Positions 51,399 through 59,031 of a stretch of DNA of 64,000 bases are shown here, one piece after another. The DNA is from Streptomyces hayashii (GTDB taxonomy: Bacteria > Actinomycetota > Actinomycetes > Streptomycetales > Streptomycetaceae), in contig NZ_JAHHIU010000079.1 of the NCBI RefSeq assembly GCF_024539815.1, forward strand, positions 1 through 64,000, given 5' to 3'. Position numbers and translations under genes: made by a program. Numbering within the stretch: position 1 is the first letter of the stretch; each line of letters begins with the position of its first letter. The notes below the pieces were generated by a model. The model did not search any database, was not told the DNA's origin, and worked only from the letters and a program-made list of their open reading frames with translations.

Positions 51399-52103
51399 TC
51401 AGGCCATGGCGGGCTGTTGAGCCTGCTGGGCCTGCTGGGCGGCGAGGTCGAGGCGGCCGGGGTGCGGGGTGGCGCGCGGAGCAGTTCCGCGTACCCCGTC
51501 GTCGGGGCCGATCCTGCGGCGGCGGCAGGGCTCACCGGGCTGGGCCAGGCACCACTCGCAGCGCACGCTCAGGGCGTCGGGCTCTCCTAGAGCGATGGCC
51601 ATTTCACGGGCTGCCCGGGCGGGCCGGTAGGGCGCGAGGGCGGCTCGGGCAGCGGGCGGGATGCAGGAGCCGACCCGCTCCAGCATCGCCTCCAGCTCCG
51701 GGTCGGTCCCCTCCCGACCGCTGGTGATCGCCCGTGCCTGTGCGGGCTCCGCGAGGCCGGCGGCGACGGCGCGGCGCATGCCGGCCAGCTCGGCGGTCCA
51801 GGCGGCCTGGTCGTCCGGATCGGCGGACGGTGTCGGGTCGCAGTGCCGGGCCAGGCGGTCGCGCCGGTAGCTCTCCCAGGGCCGGACCACGTCCGCGGGC
51901 AGGATCTGGTACGGCGAGGTGCGGATGTGCTGGCGGGCGGCCACGCGGGCGTCCCAGCCGTACGGGGTGGCTATCGGCACGTCGCCGAGCAGCTCGTGCC
52001 ACTGGGCGAGCTGGTCGCGGGCCTCGCCTTGGTCGGTGCGGATGGTGCGGGGGTCGAGGCGGCCGAGGTAGGCCAGCAGGGCGGCGGTTTCGCGGCGGTC
52101 CAC
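51399..52103 (-). CDS. Zinc-finger protein, 234 aa
   Basis: GTG at 52103, two bases after the stop of the HTH gene. Residues 1-180 are mainly helical (TAALLAYLGRLDPRTI, WTAELAGMRRAVAAGLAEP). Near the C-terminus the pattern CEWCLAQPGEPCRRRR followed by PHPGRLDLA is a small zinc-finger type seen in phage and plasmid proteins. The rest is unknown. It may act in replication or regulation with the upstream gene. Confidence 0.68.
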   Translation of the reverse strand: MDRRETAALLAYLGRLDPRTIRTDQGEARDQLAQWHELLGDVPIATPYGWDARVAARQHIRTSPYQILPADVVRPWESYRRDRLARHCDPTPSADPDDQAAWTAELAGMRRAVAAGLAEPAQARAITSGREGTDPELEAMLERVGSCIPPAARAALAPYRPARAAREMAIALGEPDALSVRCEWCLAQPGEPCRRRRIGPDDGVRGTAPRATPHPGRLDLAAQQAQQAQQPAMA

Positions 52104-52105
52104 GG

Positions 52106-52993
52106 TCAGCCCTCCGTTCCGGTCGGCTCGTCGAGGGCGGCGAGAAGGGCAGCGGTGTGGGCCTCGGCCCGCGTCATGCCGCCCGGCGCGACGGTGCTCT
52201 TGCCGGGCCCGGCGTAGAGGTTCGGGCGGCTGGGGGCGTGCTCTCGGGCGATCCAGGAGCGCCAGTCGGCAGCCCAGGCTTCCGCCAGCCTCGGGGCGTG
52301 GCCCGCCCGGTGGGCACGCCACTTCGCGTCGGCGGCCCGCAGGCCCTGCTCGCCGAGGCGGTCGAGATGTCCCTGCTGGCGGGCCCAGGTGTGGGTGGCT
52401 GGGTCGACCTGCCACTCGGCAGCCGAGGTGACGGCAGCACCACCACTGCTGTACCTACGGTTCAAATCCGGTTCACTACGGTTCTGTGTGCCGGTTTCCG
52501 GTACATCGCTGTGCCGGTTTCCGGTACGTCGAGGTGCCGGTTTCCGTCGGGACCTGCCGGTTTCCGGTACTGCCGGTTTCCGGGCCCTCGCGGGGGATTC
52601 CGGCACCTCACGGGGGCGGATTCCGTACCGCCGCAGGGCCGAGATCCGGAGCGCCGGGGTGGCCTCGGGCCCCTCCGCCGGCGCCTGGTCGGAGTCCTCG
52701 TCCTCCGAGGTCTGTGCCACGGCCTTGGCGGCGAGGGGGAGGCGGTAGACGGTGCTGCGCTGCGGGCCGGTGAGGTCGTCGAGCTGCTCCAGCTCACCGG
52801 CGTGGACCAGGCGGTCGATGGCTTCGCGCACCGTGGAGACGGAAGCGCGCGTGCGCTTGGCCAGGCTCGACAGCGAGGCCCAGGAGACGTACTGCTCGTC
52901 GGCCACCCGGTCGGCGATCGACAGCAGGACCAGACGCGCGGTGCCCCGGCTGGTGCTGTGCTCCCACACCCACTCGCGGGCTTCGCTGCTCAT
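52106..52993 (-). CDS. Helix-turn-helix protein, possible replication initiator
   Basis: A 295-residue protein. Residues about 15-80 form a winged HTH: ARLVLLSIADRVADEQYVSWASLSSLAKRTRASVSTVREAIDRLVHAGELEQL and VYRLPL. The middle is repetitive (PETG and KPA motifs). The C-terminal 110 residues have a helical domain with WRAHRAGHAPRLAEAWAADWRSWI, as in plasmid-associated HTH proteins. The start at ATG 52993 overlaps the small gene's TGA. Because repeats lie within its coding region and relaxase genes are downstream, it could initiate replication, but this is inferred. Confidence 0.62.
   Translation of the reverse strand: MSSEAREWVWEHSTSRGTARLVLLSIADRVADEQYVSWASLSSLAKRTRASVSTVREAIDRLVHAGELEQLDDLTGPQRSTVYRLPLAAKAVAQTSEDEDSDQAPAEGPEATPALRISALRRYGIRPREVPESPARARKPAVPETGRSRRKPAPRRTGNRHSDVPETGTQNRSEPDLNRRYSSGGAAVTSAAEWQVDPATHTWARQQGHLDRLGEQGLRAADAKWRAHRAGHAPRLAEAWAADWRSWIAREHAPSRPNLYAGPGKSTVAPGGMTRAEAHTAALLAALDEPTGTEG
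52487..52590. repeat. Short direct repeats with core CCGGTTTCCG
   Basis: GTGCCGGTTTCCGGTAC-like units occur five times at irregular spacing of about 17-30 bases (cores near 52490, 52516, 52541, 52557 and 52573). They lie within the HTH gene and code for the PETG/KPA-rich middle. They look like iterons, although coding repeats are an alternative. Confidence 0.7.
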
Positions 52994-53136
52994 CGGCCGC
53001 TCCCGGTGAGCAGGCGGGGCCGGCGGCCCGCCGGGGCCGGGATGGTGTGCTCCGGTTCGGGGCGCTGAGGTGCCGAGGAGGAGGTGGCTGCCGCGCAGGC
53101 CATGCGGTTGGGCCTTTTGCGCAGGGCAGGAGGCAT
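52990..53136 (-). CDS. Small basic protein, 48 aa
   Basis: ATG at 53136 follows AAGGGGA. The frame ends in TGA overlapping the next ATG (ATGA), so it is probably the translated first gene of the mobilization/replication operon. The product is Arg/Pro-rich. Function unknown. Confidence 0.5.
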   Translation of the reverse strand: MPPALRKRPNRMACAAATSSSAPQRPEPEHTIPAPAGRRPRLLTGSGR

Positions 53137-53891
53137 GTAAGAATCCCCTTTGCGGTGTTGCCACGCTGACGCGCCCCGTGGAAGGGATCAGCGTGGTGAA
53201 GGTGGGCAATCTCCGCCCTTGCCGGGGCGAGTTGCCGTTGAGCGTTCGGCGTCCGGGAGTTAGCGCTCCCGGACGCCGCCGCTGTATGCGGACCTACAGC
53301 TCTGGTCGGTACCTGCCGTGCTCCTCACGCTCGTGGGCCCGGGCGGGGTGCCCGGGGGACGACGAACATACGCACGGACCCGTGTCAAGATCCAGAGTTG
53401 GTTCTTAATCTCTGTACTAGTTGCAGAGAGCGACAGGGAGCCTCGCTTTTGCGCTGGCCCGGAAGTGCCGACTCGTGCCGCCACATAGGACCCTTAGGGA
53501 AATGGCCCCTTTTGTTCCACCCTGCCAGGTGTTCGGCACTGGACTGGACGGCTGCGAGCCATCAGGCAGCACCCCTGCGGGTGGGGTTGCGGCGCGGGGC
53601 TGTTCCCGCACGGCCCCGACAGGGTGCGGTCGTCGGTGAGGGCGGGGCCGAATCCGTGGTCCCGTCGCCGGCAACGGCTGGGTACCGAATCCGGCGGCGC
53701 GTTGCGCAGGCGCCGACGGCGACGCAGCATGCATGGAGGGTCCTTCCTGAGGCTCGCACCGTAGAGAGCTGGAGCCGGCCAGCAGGTGCGATACGGAAAC
53801 GTACGCCAGTTGCGTAAATGTATCAAGCCTGGGCTACAGTTGCTCTAGAGGACGCCCCCACCAGCCCGATCGCCACCCTGCAGGAGTTCAT
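53137..53891. other. Divergent regulatory region of about 750 bases
   Basis: Separates the minus-strand mobilization operon from the plus-strand XRE gene. It contains the inverted repeat at 53409-53429, a minus-strand TTGACA near 53393, and, upstream of the XRE gene, a TTGCGT/TACAGT pair at 53812-53842 (19-base spacer). Frames open on the minus strand in 53417-53826 have a Shine-Dalgarno in one case but poor composition. Confidence 0.5.
53409..53429. promoter_or_regulatory. Inverted repeat, candidate operator
   Basis: TCTCTG and CAGAGA arms frame a nine-base centre with ACTAGT. It lies in the region between the divergent XRE and mobilization genes and could be the binding site of that regulator. 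Confidence 0.5.
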
Positions 53892-54767
53892 GTGTCCCCA
53901 CGTCAGTTCGACGGCAGCCGCGTACGTGCTGTCCGGCGTGGCAAGGACCTCCATCAGAAGGAACTGGGCGAGATGGTGGGCGTCAGCGCCCCCGCAGTCG
54001 CGCGATGGGAGAGCGGCCAGGACTTCCCCAAGGGTGAGAAGCTCCCCGCGATTGCAGCGGCGCTCGGTCAGCCGCTTGATGTCCTTTTCCCCCACGACGG
54101 TCCGCCGGACCTGCAGCTCCTGCGCTGCGACGCCGGCCTCAGCGTGGCGCAGGCCGCTGCGATCATCGACGCGAGCCGCGTGCCGGTGAGCAACGCCGAA
54201 TCCGGCCGGCGCCGGCTCAGTGATGCTTACGTGCAGCCGCTTGCGCAGGCGTACGGGGTGACCAAGGAGGAATTGCTGGCCGCCCAGGACTGCTCGTTCG
54301 GGATTCGCCCCAGGGGCTCGCGTGACGAGCGGGCGTCCGCACCTCGCACGGTCGGGGAGAAGATCAACTATCTCCTGCAGCACGGGTACGTTGGTCAGGA
54401 AGCGCCCTCTGATGAGGAAATTGCGCGGATCGTCAATGAGCATGCGGGCGTGGCGGCCGTCACCGCCGACGGCATCGCCGCCCTTCGCGCGGGTGCCACA
54501 ACCGAGGCGTCTGATGTGGTGCGTGCCGGCCTGGCCCAGGCCCTCCAGGTCGACGCGGCTCTCTTCGAGGACGATGCCGAGGTCGACCCTGCGGCCCGCG
54601 AATTCCTGGAGGGACTCCGCTTCCTCGGCTCGATTCACCGAGGGCAGATCCTCGGCCTGGCTGCCCGCGGCAGCAGCAGGGGTCTGTCCGCCGAGATGAT
54701 GGCCCACATCAACGAGCTCGTCGGAGAGCTGAAGCACAAGCTGCCAGAGGCGCAGGACGGGGAGTGA
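53892..54767 (+). CDS. XRE regulator with two HTH domains
   Basis: A 291-residue regulator. HTH 1 is at about residues 8-65 (RVRAVRRGKDLHQKELGEMVGVSAPAVARWESGQDFPKGEKL), HTH 2 at about 75-130 (LLRCDAGLSVAQAAAIIDASRVPVSNAESGRRRLSDAYVQPL). The C-terminal part is helical, probably for dimerisation. Two XRE domains in one chain are typical of phage- and plasmid-type repressors. GTG at 53892 follows GGAG. It lies divergent from the mobilization operon and probably represses it, itself, or both. Confidence 0.85.
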   Translation: MSPRQFDGSRVRAVRRGKDLHQKELGEMVGVSAPAVARWESGQDFPKGEKLPAIAAALGQPLDVLFPHDGPPDLQLLRCDAGLSVAQAAAIIDASRVPVSNAESGRRRLSDAYVQPLAQAYGVTKEELLAAQDCSFGIRPRGSRDERASAPRTVGEKINYLLQHGYVGQEAPSDEEIARIVNEHAGVAAVTADGIAALRAGATTEASDVVRAGLAQALQVDAALFEDDAEVDPAAREFLEGLRFLGSIHRGQILGLAARGSSRGLSAEMMAHINELVGELKHKLPEAQDGE

Positions 54768-55180
54768 CGCCGTCGGCGAGTAATCCTCGCGGGCTTCGGT
54801 GTCTGAGGCGTTTCCGCTCTGCCGGCTTAAAGGAGAGGAAGCGGGAGGAGATCCGCGCCAGGAACGCGGTCACCCGGGCGAAGGCCACCGCCGTCGAACA
54901 GGCGCCGCACCCAACCGCCCGGCAGGCTCTGGCAGGTCGCCCGCGTCTTCCGCCTCCGCGTTTACCAGGCCCTGGCCAAGCTCGCCGACGAGCACGACGT
55001 CACCGCGACCGTGGGCTTCAGCACCGGCGATCCCCGGTACGTCGGCGGTGTCCCCCTCGTCGACGAAGGCGGCGTCCCGGCCGCCGTCTTCGGTCCTGAC
55101 CCCGGGCGCGTACGCGGTGAGGCGTTCCTGCTGCTGGCCGGACTGCTGCTGATCTTACCCAGCAGGGCCGACCAGCGGCC
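54764..55180 (+). pseudogene. Frameshifted remnant of an unknown gene
   Basis: ERKREEIRARNAVTRAKATAVEQAPHP in one frame is followed, after a shift near 54905-54925, by LWQVARVFRLRVYQALAKLADEHDVTATVGF and a GVPLVDEGG segment in another. Neither frame alone is protein-like across the whole region. The gene is probably a broken downstream partner of the XRE gene, cut off by transposon debris. Confidence 0.55.
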
Positions 55181-55199
55181 GGTTCGAGAATGGCAGTCG

Positions 55200-55710
55200 T
55201 CTTCGTCGCCCTCTGCGTTCGCCTCACCCTGGGCGGGGCAGTGGCCGGTCAGGGTGGTGAAGACCAGCGCGTCCAGGCGGCGGGTGCAGCCCCCGGCTCG
55301 CGCCAGGCGGGTGGCGGCCTCGGCGACGGCGCGTTCGTCGGCTTGGTGCAGTGCGGAGCGGATGACCGTGTCGACCTGGGTCGCAGTCGGCGGCTCGATC
55401 ATCTCCGCGCGCATCTGCCGCAGCAGCTCGCCCGCACATGCTCCTCGCGTCGCTCGTCGTGCCAGATCACGTCCACGAGGTGCGACACGAGCTTGACCAG
55501 GTCCGTCTTGGTGCACTCGTGCCAGCCGGTCAGATCCCGCAGCTCGCTGCGGTGCCGCTTGGCCGCGCGGGAGGTGAAGTCGTGGAAGGCCAGCTCGGAC
55601 GCGGCGACGCCGACCTGCGGCACAGCAGTTGGAAGCATCTTGTCGAAGATGATCTGGTCGCTGATGCGCCGGCGGTGGCAGCCGAGCGGATGGTCTGGGT
55701 GGTACACAGG
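55200..55710 (-). pseudogene. Tn3-family transposase remnant (DUF4158 region)
   Basis: Read on the minus strand, FTSRAAKRHRSELRDLTGW...LVSHLVDVIWHDERREEHVRA continues, after a one-base shift near 55435, with ELLRQMRAEMIEPPTATQVDTVIRSALHQADE. This is the DUF4158 part of Tn3-type transposases. Only about 170 of nearly 1000 residues remain, with no catalytic region and no inverted repeats, so the element is dead. Confidence 0.7.
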
Positions 55711-55868
55711 GCGCTCGGGCAGGAGCGCCGCGAGAGTGGTTCAGCCAGCCATGATGGCGGCGCGGGCACAGGTCCCCCAGTGATCACAGAGTGTCGCAAC
55801 TCCATGATCACTGTGACCTGTGCCCGTTCCGCAGCCGACGTCCTCCAGCGTGCCTAGCCGCGCGACCT

Positions 55869-56495
55869 CTACGACGCCGTAAGGTCCACGCCGAGCAGCT
55901 CGGAGAGAGTGGCCACCGTCTGCCGGGGGTCCAGGTTGTGCACCCCCGCGAGGCCGAGCTGCTCCGCTGCCCGAACATAACCCTCGGTGTCGTCGACGAA
56001 GATGCACTCCTCGGCCGGCAGATCCATGAGCTTGAGCGTGATCTCGAAGAGCTCGGGGTCAGGCTTGCGCAGCAGGTGCTGCTCGGAGATCACCACGACG
56101 TCGTACAGCCGCTCAAGGTCGTAGCCGTCGTACAGGTCCCAAGGCGCGAGCCCTACGGAGTTGGACAGGATGCCCACCTTGATCCCGGCTCGCCTCGCCG
56201 CAGCAGCCGCATTGATCATCAGCGGCTCAGGACGCAGACCGCCGAAGATGCGGCCCATCAAGTTGTCGGGGGAGACGCCGAGCTTCTTGCCCGCGATGGT
56301 GTTCCACTCGGTCTGACTGACCGCGCCACGCTCAAGATCGCTGGTGAGCCGGACGCCCTCTTCGTCCTTGTACAGCGCGGAGATGCATGCACCCTGCGGG
56401 AGTCCCTCACGCTGCTCGAAGGCGAGCACCACGGGCAGCAGGGGGGTGGTGAGAACGCCCCCGAAATCGAGGATAAGACCGGAGCGGTTGGACAT
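55869..56495 (-). CDS. HAD-IA hydrolase, 208 aa
   Basis: Complete HAD phosphatase: motif I LDFGGVLTT (Asp near residue 10), motif II GILSNS, motif III Lys in LLRKPDPELFE, motif IV CIFVDDTEGYVRAAE. The acid/base Asp of motif I is replaced by Gly, as in some subfamily IA proteins. ATG at 56495. It stands alone between transposon debris and the ImmA/MAB_1171c pair. Substrate unknown. The GC content is slightly lower than in the transfer genes. Confidence 0.85.
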   Translation of the reverse strand: MSNRSGLILDFGGVLTTPLLPVVLAFEQREGLPQGACISALYKDEEGVRLTSDLERGAVSQTEWNTIAGKKLGVSPDNLMGRIFGGLRPEPLMINAAAAARRAGIKVGILSNSVGLAPWDLYDGYDLERLYDVVVISEQHLLRKPDPELFEITLKLMDLPAEECIFVDDTEGYVRAAEQLGLAGVHNLDPRQTVATLSELLGVDLTAS

Positions 56496-56778
56496 GCGGG
56501 AACTCCATTACTGAGATTTCGACGCCAATCCAGACCGGACGGCGTCACGGCCCGGCTACAGGTGGCGACGGCGGTATCTGTGCGTCGCAGGCCGGGTGCA
56601 CTTACAGGCGGAGCAAGACCTATCTGTCCGCATGACCGACGGTACCAGCTCATTTCATGCAGCAGATGGTGCTAAATCTCACTTGCCGACATGCCATCAA
56701 GATCGCTATGTCGCATGGTTATGCGCACCGGGTAATGAGGTCTGAACCGAGACATCGGCCTGTGAAGCTCATTGCAGG
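56496..56778. other. Intergenic region, 283 bases
   Basis: AT-richer than its surroundings. It must carry the promoter of the HAD gene and the 3' end of the membrane-protein gene. No repeat or RNA gene is evident. Confidence 0.4.
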
Positions 56779-58014
56779 CTATCGGCCTGGTTCGGATTCC
56801 GCCTCTGCGGAGTGCAGGAGAAGCTCCCGAGCTTGAGCCGTGGTGATGCGCGAGTAGGCCGTGCTGACCCGCACCAGCCACGCCGCTTCGCTATCGGTGT
56901 CAACGAACGGTTTCGCTCTCAAGGTAGCAGCGGCGTACGGATTGGCCGGCACGGTGTCAGCGGCCTGGAGTCCGGCCTTAATCCAGTACGCTTCCGCAGC
57001 CGGCTCAGGGTCGGGGAGCGAGGCAGTGATGTCCTCGGCGGCGAACATCAAGTCTTGTGGAGCGTAATAGCGCAGCTTCTCGCAGGCGTCAGCAATATCC
57101 TGGGTCCATCGGTCCAGGCGGACATCGATGGGGACGCGTATGTGCATGAGTTCCACGAGGCGCCGCTCGGGCGGATACAGGCTCGTCCCAGGAAAAGCCT
57201 CCACCAGGTCAAACCAGAGTGGATAAGTCCTGTAGAGGGTGCGCCAGGTCTTCCACTGGGCCGCCGCCGTGCTGGTGGTGGGAATGCTCGCACCTACGGC
57301 AACGATCAGAAACAGCAGATCCATCCATATCGCTGTGGCGTCTACGAGGAGCTGCACTGTGGATGGGCTTAGTGGGAAGGCTACCGCAGTCCAGAGGATG
57401 GTGATACGGGCCAATGTGTGGGCCAGCCCCATCCACATCGAAATCCCCATCAAGCCCAGTCCCACGCGCATGCTTGTGCTCTCGGCCACTCGCGCCGCCC
57501 TCGTCCACTGATAGCCGCAAATCGCGGTCGTGACAAGGGGGAAGAAGTAGAAGACGGTCATGTAGACCGCGGCTCCCCATTCTCCAGCGTGGTCGATGAG
57601 GAAATTTTGGCTCGGCGTGGGGCGGTCCACCACGGTGAAAAATAGGACCGTGAGCAGAGTGACGCCTATCGCCCCAGCCTTGTAGGATGCGCGGGCGACC
57701 CAGCGGGAGACCGCTACGTGCCGTGGTACGACTGTCTCCGAGCTTTTCCCGTAGCTGGTGGCGACGTAGGTCAGGGCCGCGATGATCGATGCGGTGCTGG
57801 CGAAGTGCCTGAGGAGGGCACTCAGGTCCACCACGGGAATACGATCTAGCGCATTCATTGCTGCTGGTGTGTAGAGCCACAGGGCTACAGCGAATCCCGC
57901 ATAGCCGCCCCAGAGCGCCCTGCGGTGAGAGTCACCGTACCGAACTGCAGGGAATCGCCATACGGCGATGATGGTCATCACTGCCGCAGTCAGGTATGTA
58001 AAGTAGTCGAACAT
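56779..58014 (-). CDS. MAB_1171c-type membrane protein, 411 aa
   Basis: Seven or so transmembrane helices in residues 1-250 (TYLTAAVMTIIAVWRF, ALWGGYAGFAVALWLY, ASIIAALTYVA, AGAIGVTLLTVLFF, YMTVFYFFPLVTTAICG, MGISMWMGLAHTLARITILW, IWMDLLFLIVAVGA), then a soluble C-terminus with WRTLYRTYPLWFDLVEAFPG, the hallmark of MAB_1171c-type proteins. These are regularly encoded with ImmA/IrrE-type proteases, as here. ATG at 58014 is preferred. GC content is clearly lower than the average. A signalling or transport role has been suggested, not proven. Confidence 0.8.
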   Translation of the reverse strand: MFDYFTYLTAAVMTIIAVWRFPAVRYGDSHRRALWGGYAGFAVALWLYTPAAMNALDRIPVVDLSALLRHFASTASIIAALTYVATSYGKSSETVVPRHVAVSRWVARASYKAGAIGVTLLTVLFFTVVDRPTPSQNFLIDHAGEWGAAVYMTVFYFFPLVTTAICGYQWTRAARVAESTSMRVGLGLMGISMWMGLAHTLARITILWTAVAFPLSPSTVQLLVDATAIWMDLLFLIVAVGASIPTTSTAAAQWKTWRTLYRTYPLWFDLVEAFPGTSLYPPERRLVELMHIRVPIDVRLDRWTQDIADACEKLRYYAPQDLMFAAEDITASLPDPEPAAEAYWIKAGLQAADTVPANPYAAATLRAKPFVDTDSEAAWLVRVSTAYSRITTAQARELLLHSAEAESEPGR

Positions 58015-58163
58015 GCAGCCAATGACTATCTGTGCTGGCTGCACGTTTTGCCGATCCGTAAGGGCGACTGACTGCAGCATTAATTGCCAGTAGGAAGACT
58101 ATTCGGTGTGGCGAAAGTCGCGAGGTTGGGAATTTCACCTCGGTGGTCGCCGTCCAATCGTGG

Positions 58164-58718
58164 TTAGCGTCGGAGCCGCGGTGGAGCAACTGGGTGAACA
58201 AGTGACGATTCCAGGAGGCTGACCATGTCATCTCCTGTGATCGATTGACGACGCGCCAACCGTTTTATCAATGAGGCTGAAATCTCCGCCTGCTTTTCCT
58301 CGGGGCTGTCAAAATCTACGCGCCCTTGGACCACGCTCGATGGGAAACGTCGAAACACTTCCTGACGGATGCGTTCAGGGACGTATCGCTCGATCTCGGC
58401 AGCCGTCAGGGAGGTCCCGTGGTCCAGCCATTCGTGCGCGAGCTCATGGAGAATGATGTGCTCGGTGTGATTGCGACTTGAACGGCGGCGATAGAGAACG
58501 ATTGTGAACTCCGGCGCTTTGACGCGAAGACCGCATGCTGTGCCCAGGCCCCCGTCATGATCGTCCAATGGCACTAGCCGAATCTGGCGACCCGACACGC
58601 CCTCCATATTCCGCACCAGCGCCTCGACGCTGAAAGGGGCGGGGATGGGGAGATCGGCGAGCCGCCTCTCGCATTCTTTCACGAGTGTGCGCTGTGAAGG
58701 GTCTCTACGCCAACGCAT
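58164..58718 (-). CDS. ImmA/IrrE-type metallopeptidase, 184 aa
   Basis: Zinc peptidase with HELAHEWLDHG (HExxH plus the following H) at about residues 91-101. ImmA-type proteases cut XRE-family repressors such as ImmR, and release mobile-element or stress genes. The C-terminal region has the EKQAEISASLIKRL third-ligand helix (Glu). It lies upstream of, and codirectional with, the MAB_1171c gene, 150 bases apart. ATG at 58718. Its substrate could be the double-XRE regulator at 53892, but this is inference. Confidence 0.8.
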   Translation of the reverse strand: MRWRRDPSQRTLVKECERRLADLPIPAPFSVEALVRNMEGVSGRQIRLVPLDDHDGGLGTACGLRVKAPEFTIVLYRRRSSRNHTEHIILHELAHEWLDHGTSLTAAEIERYVPERIRQEVFRRFPSSVVQGRVDFDSPEEKQAEISASLIKRLARRQSITGDDMVSLLESSLVHPVAPPRLRR

Positions 58719-59031
58719 GGTCGCTCCATTGAAATGCCACTGAGGTGTTCACCGCCAGTCCCATCCCGATGCTCATACGCGGGGCGCTAGCAGCCAGGAG
58801 GTTGCGGCGGTCGGCCGGCATGGCCTGCCTGCTGATCTTACAAGGCGGAAAGCGTGATCCATGTAGGCGGGCGTGTTGTGAAGGTCACCCGGGCGCAATG
58901 GTCTCACAATCTAGATTCCAAGATCGAAATTAAGCGGCGACGCCTTACCTTTTCCTTAACCTCGATCTTTACTGACGGTCCGTCGATTTTCCTGGCGGGC
59001 CGTTTCGGCTCTGAGGGCTGACCGGGGCGAG
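58719..59031. other. Intergenic region before the IS701 element
   Basis: AT-richer than average and without a gene. It carries the imperfect inverted repeat at 58920-58969 and the promoter side of the ImmA gene, and ends at the CGAG duplicated target of the insertion sequence. Confidence 0.5.
58920..58969. repeat. Imperfect inverted repeat
   Basis: AAGATCGAAATTAAG (58920-58934) and CTTAACCTCGATCTT (58955-58969) match at 13 of 15 positions, with a 20-base loop. It may be an operator or a remnant of a mobile-element end. Confidence 0.55.

Noticed and set aside
53417..53826. Possible small minus-strand genes upstream of the XRE gene
   Set aside because: One has AAGGA before ATG at 53734, but the products are Pro/Arg-rich and low in hydrophobic residues, and overlap the XRE promoter region. 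Not enough support.
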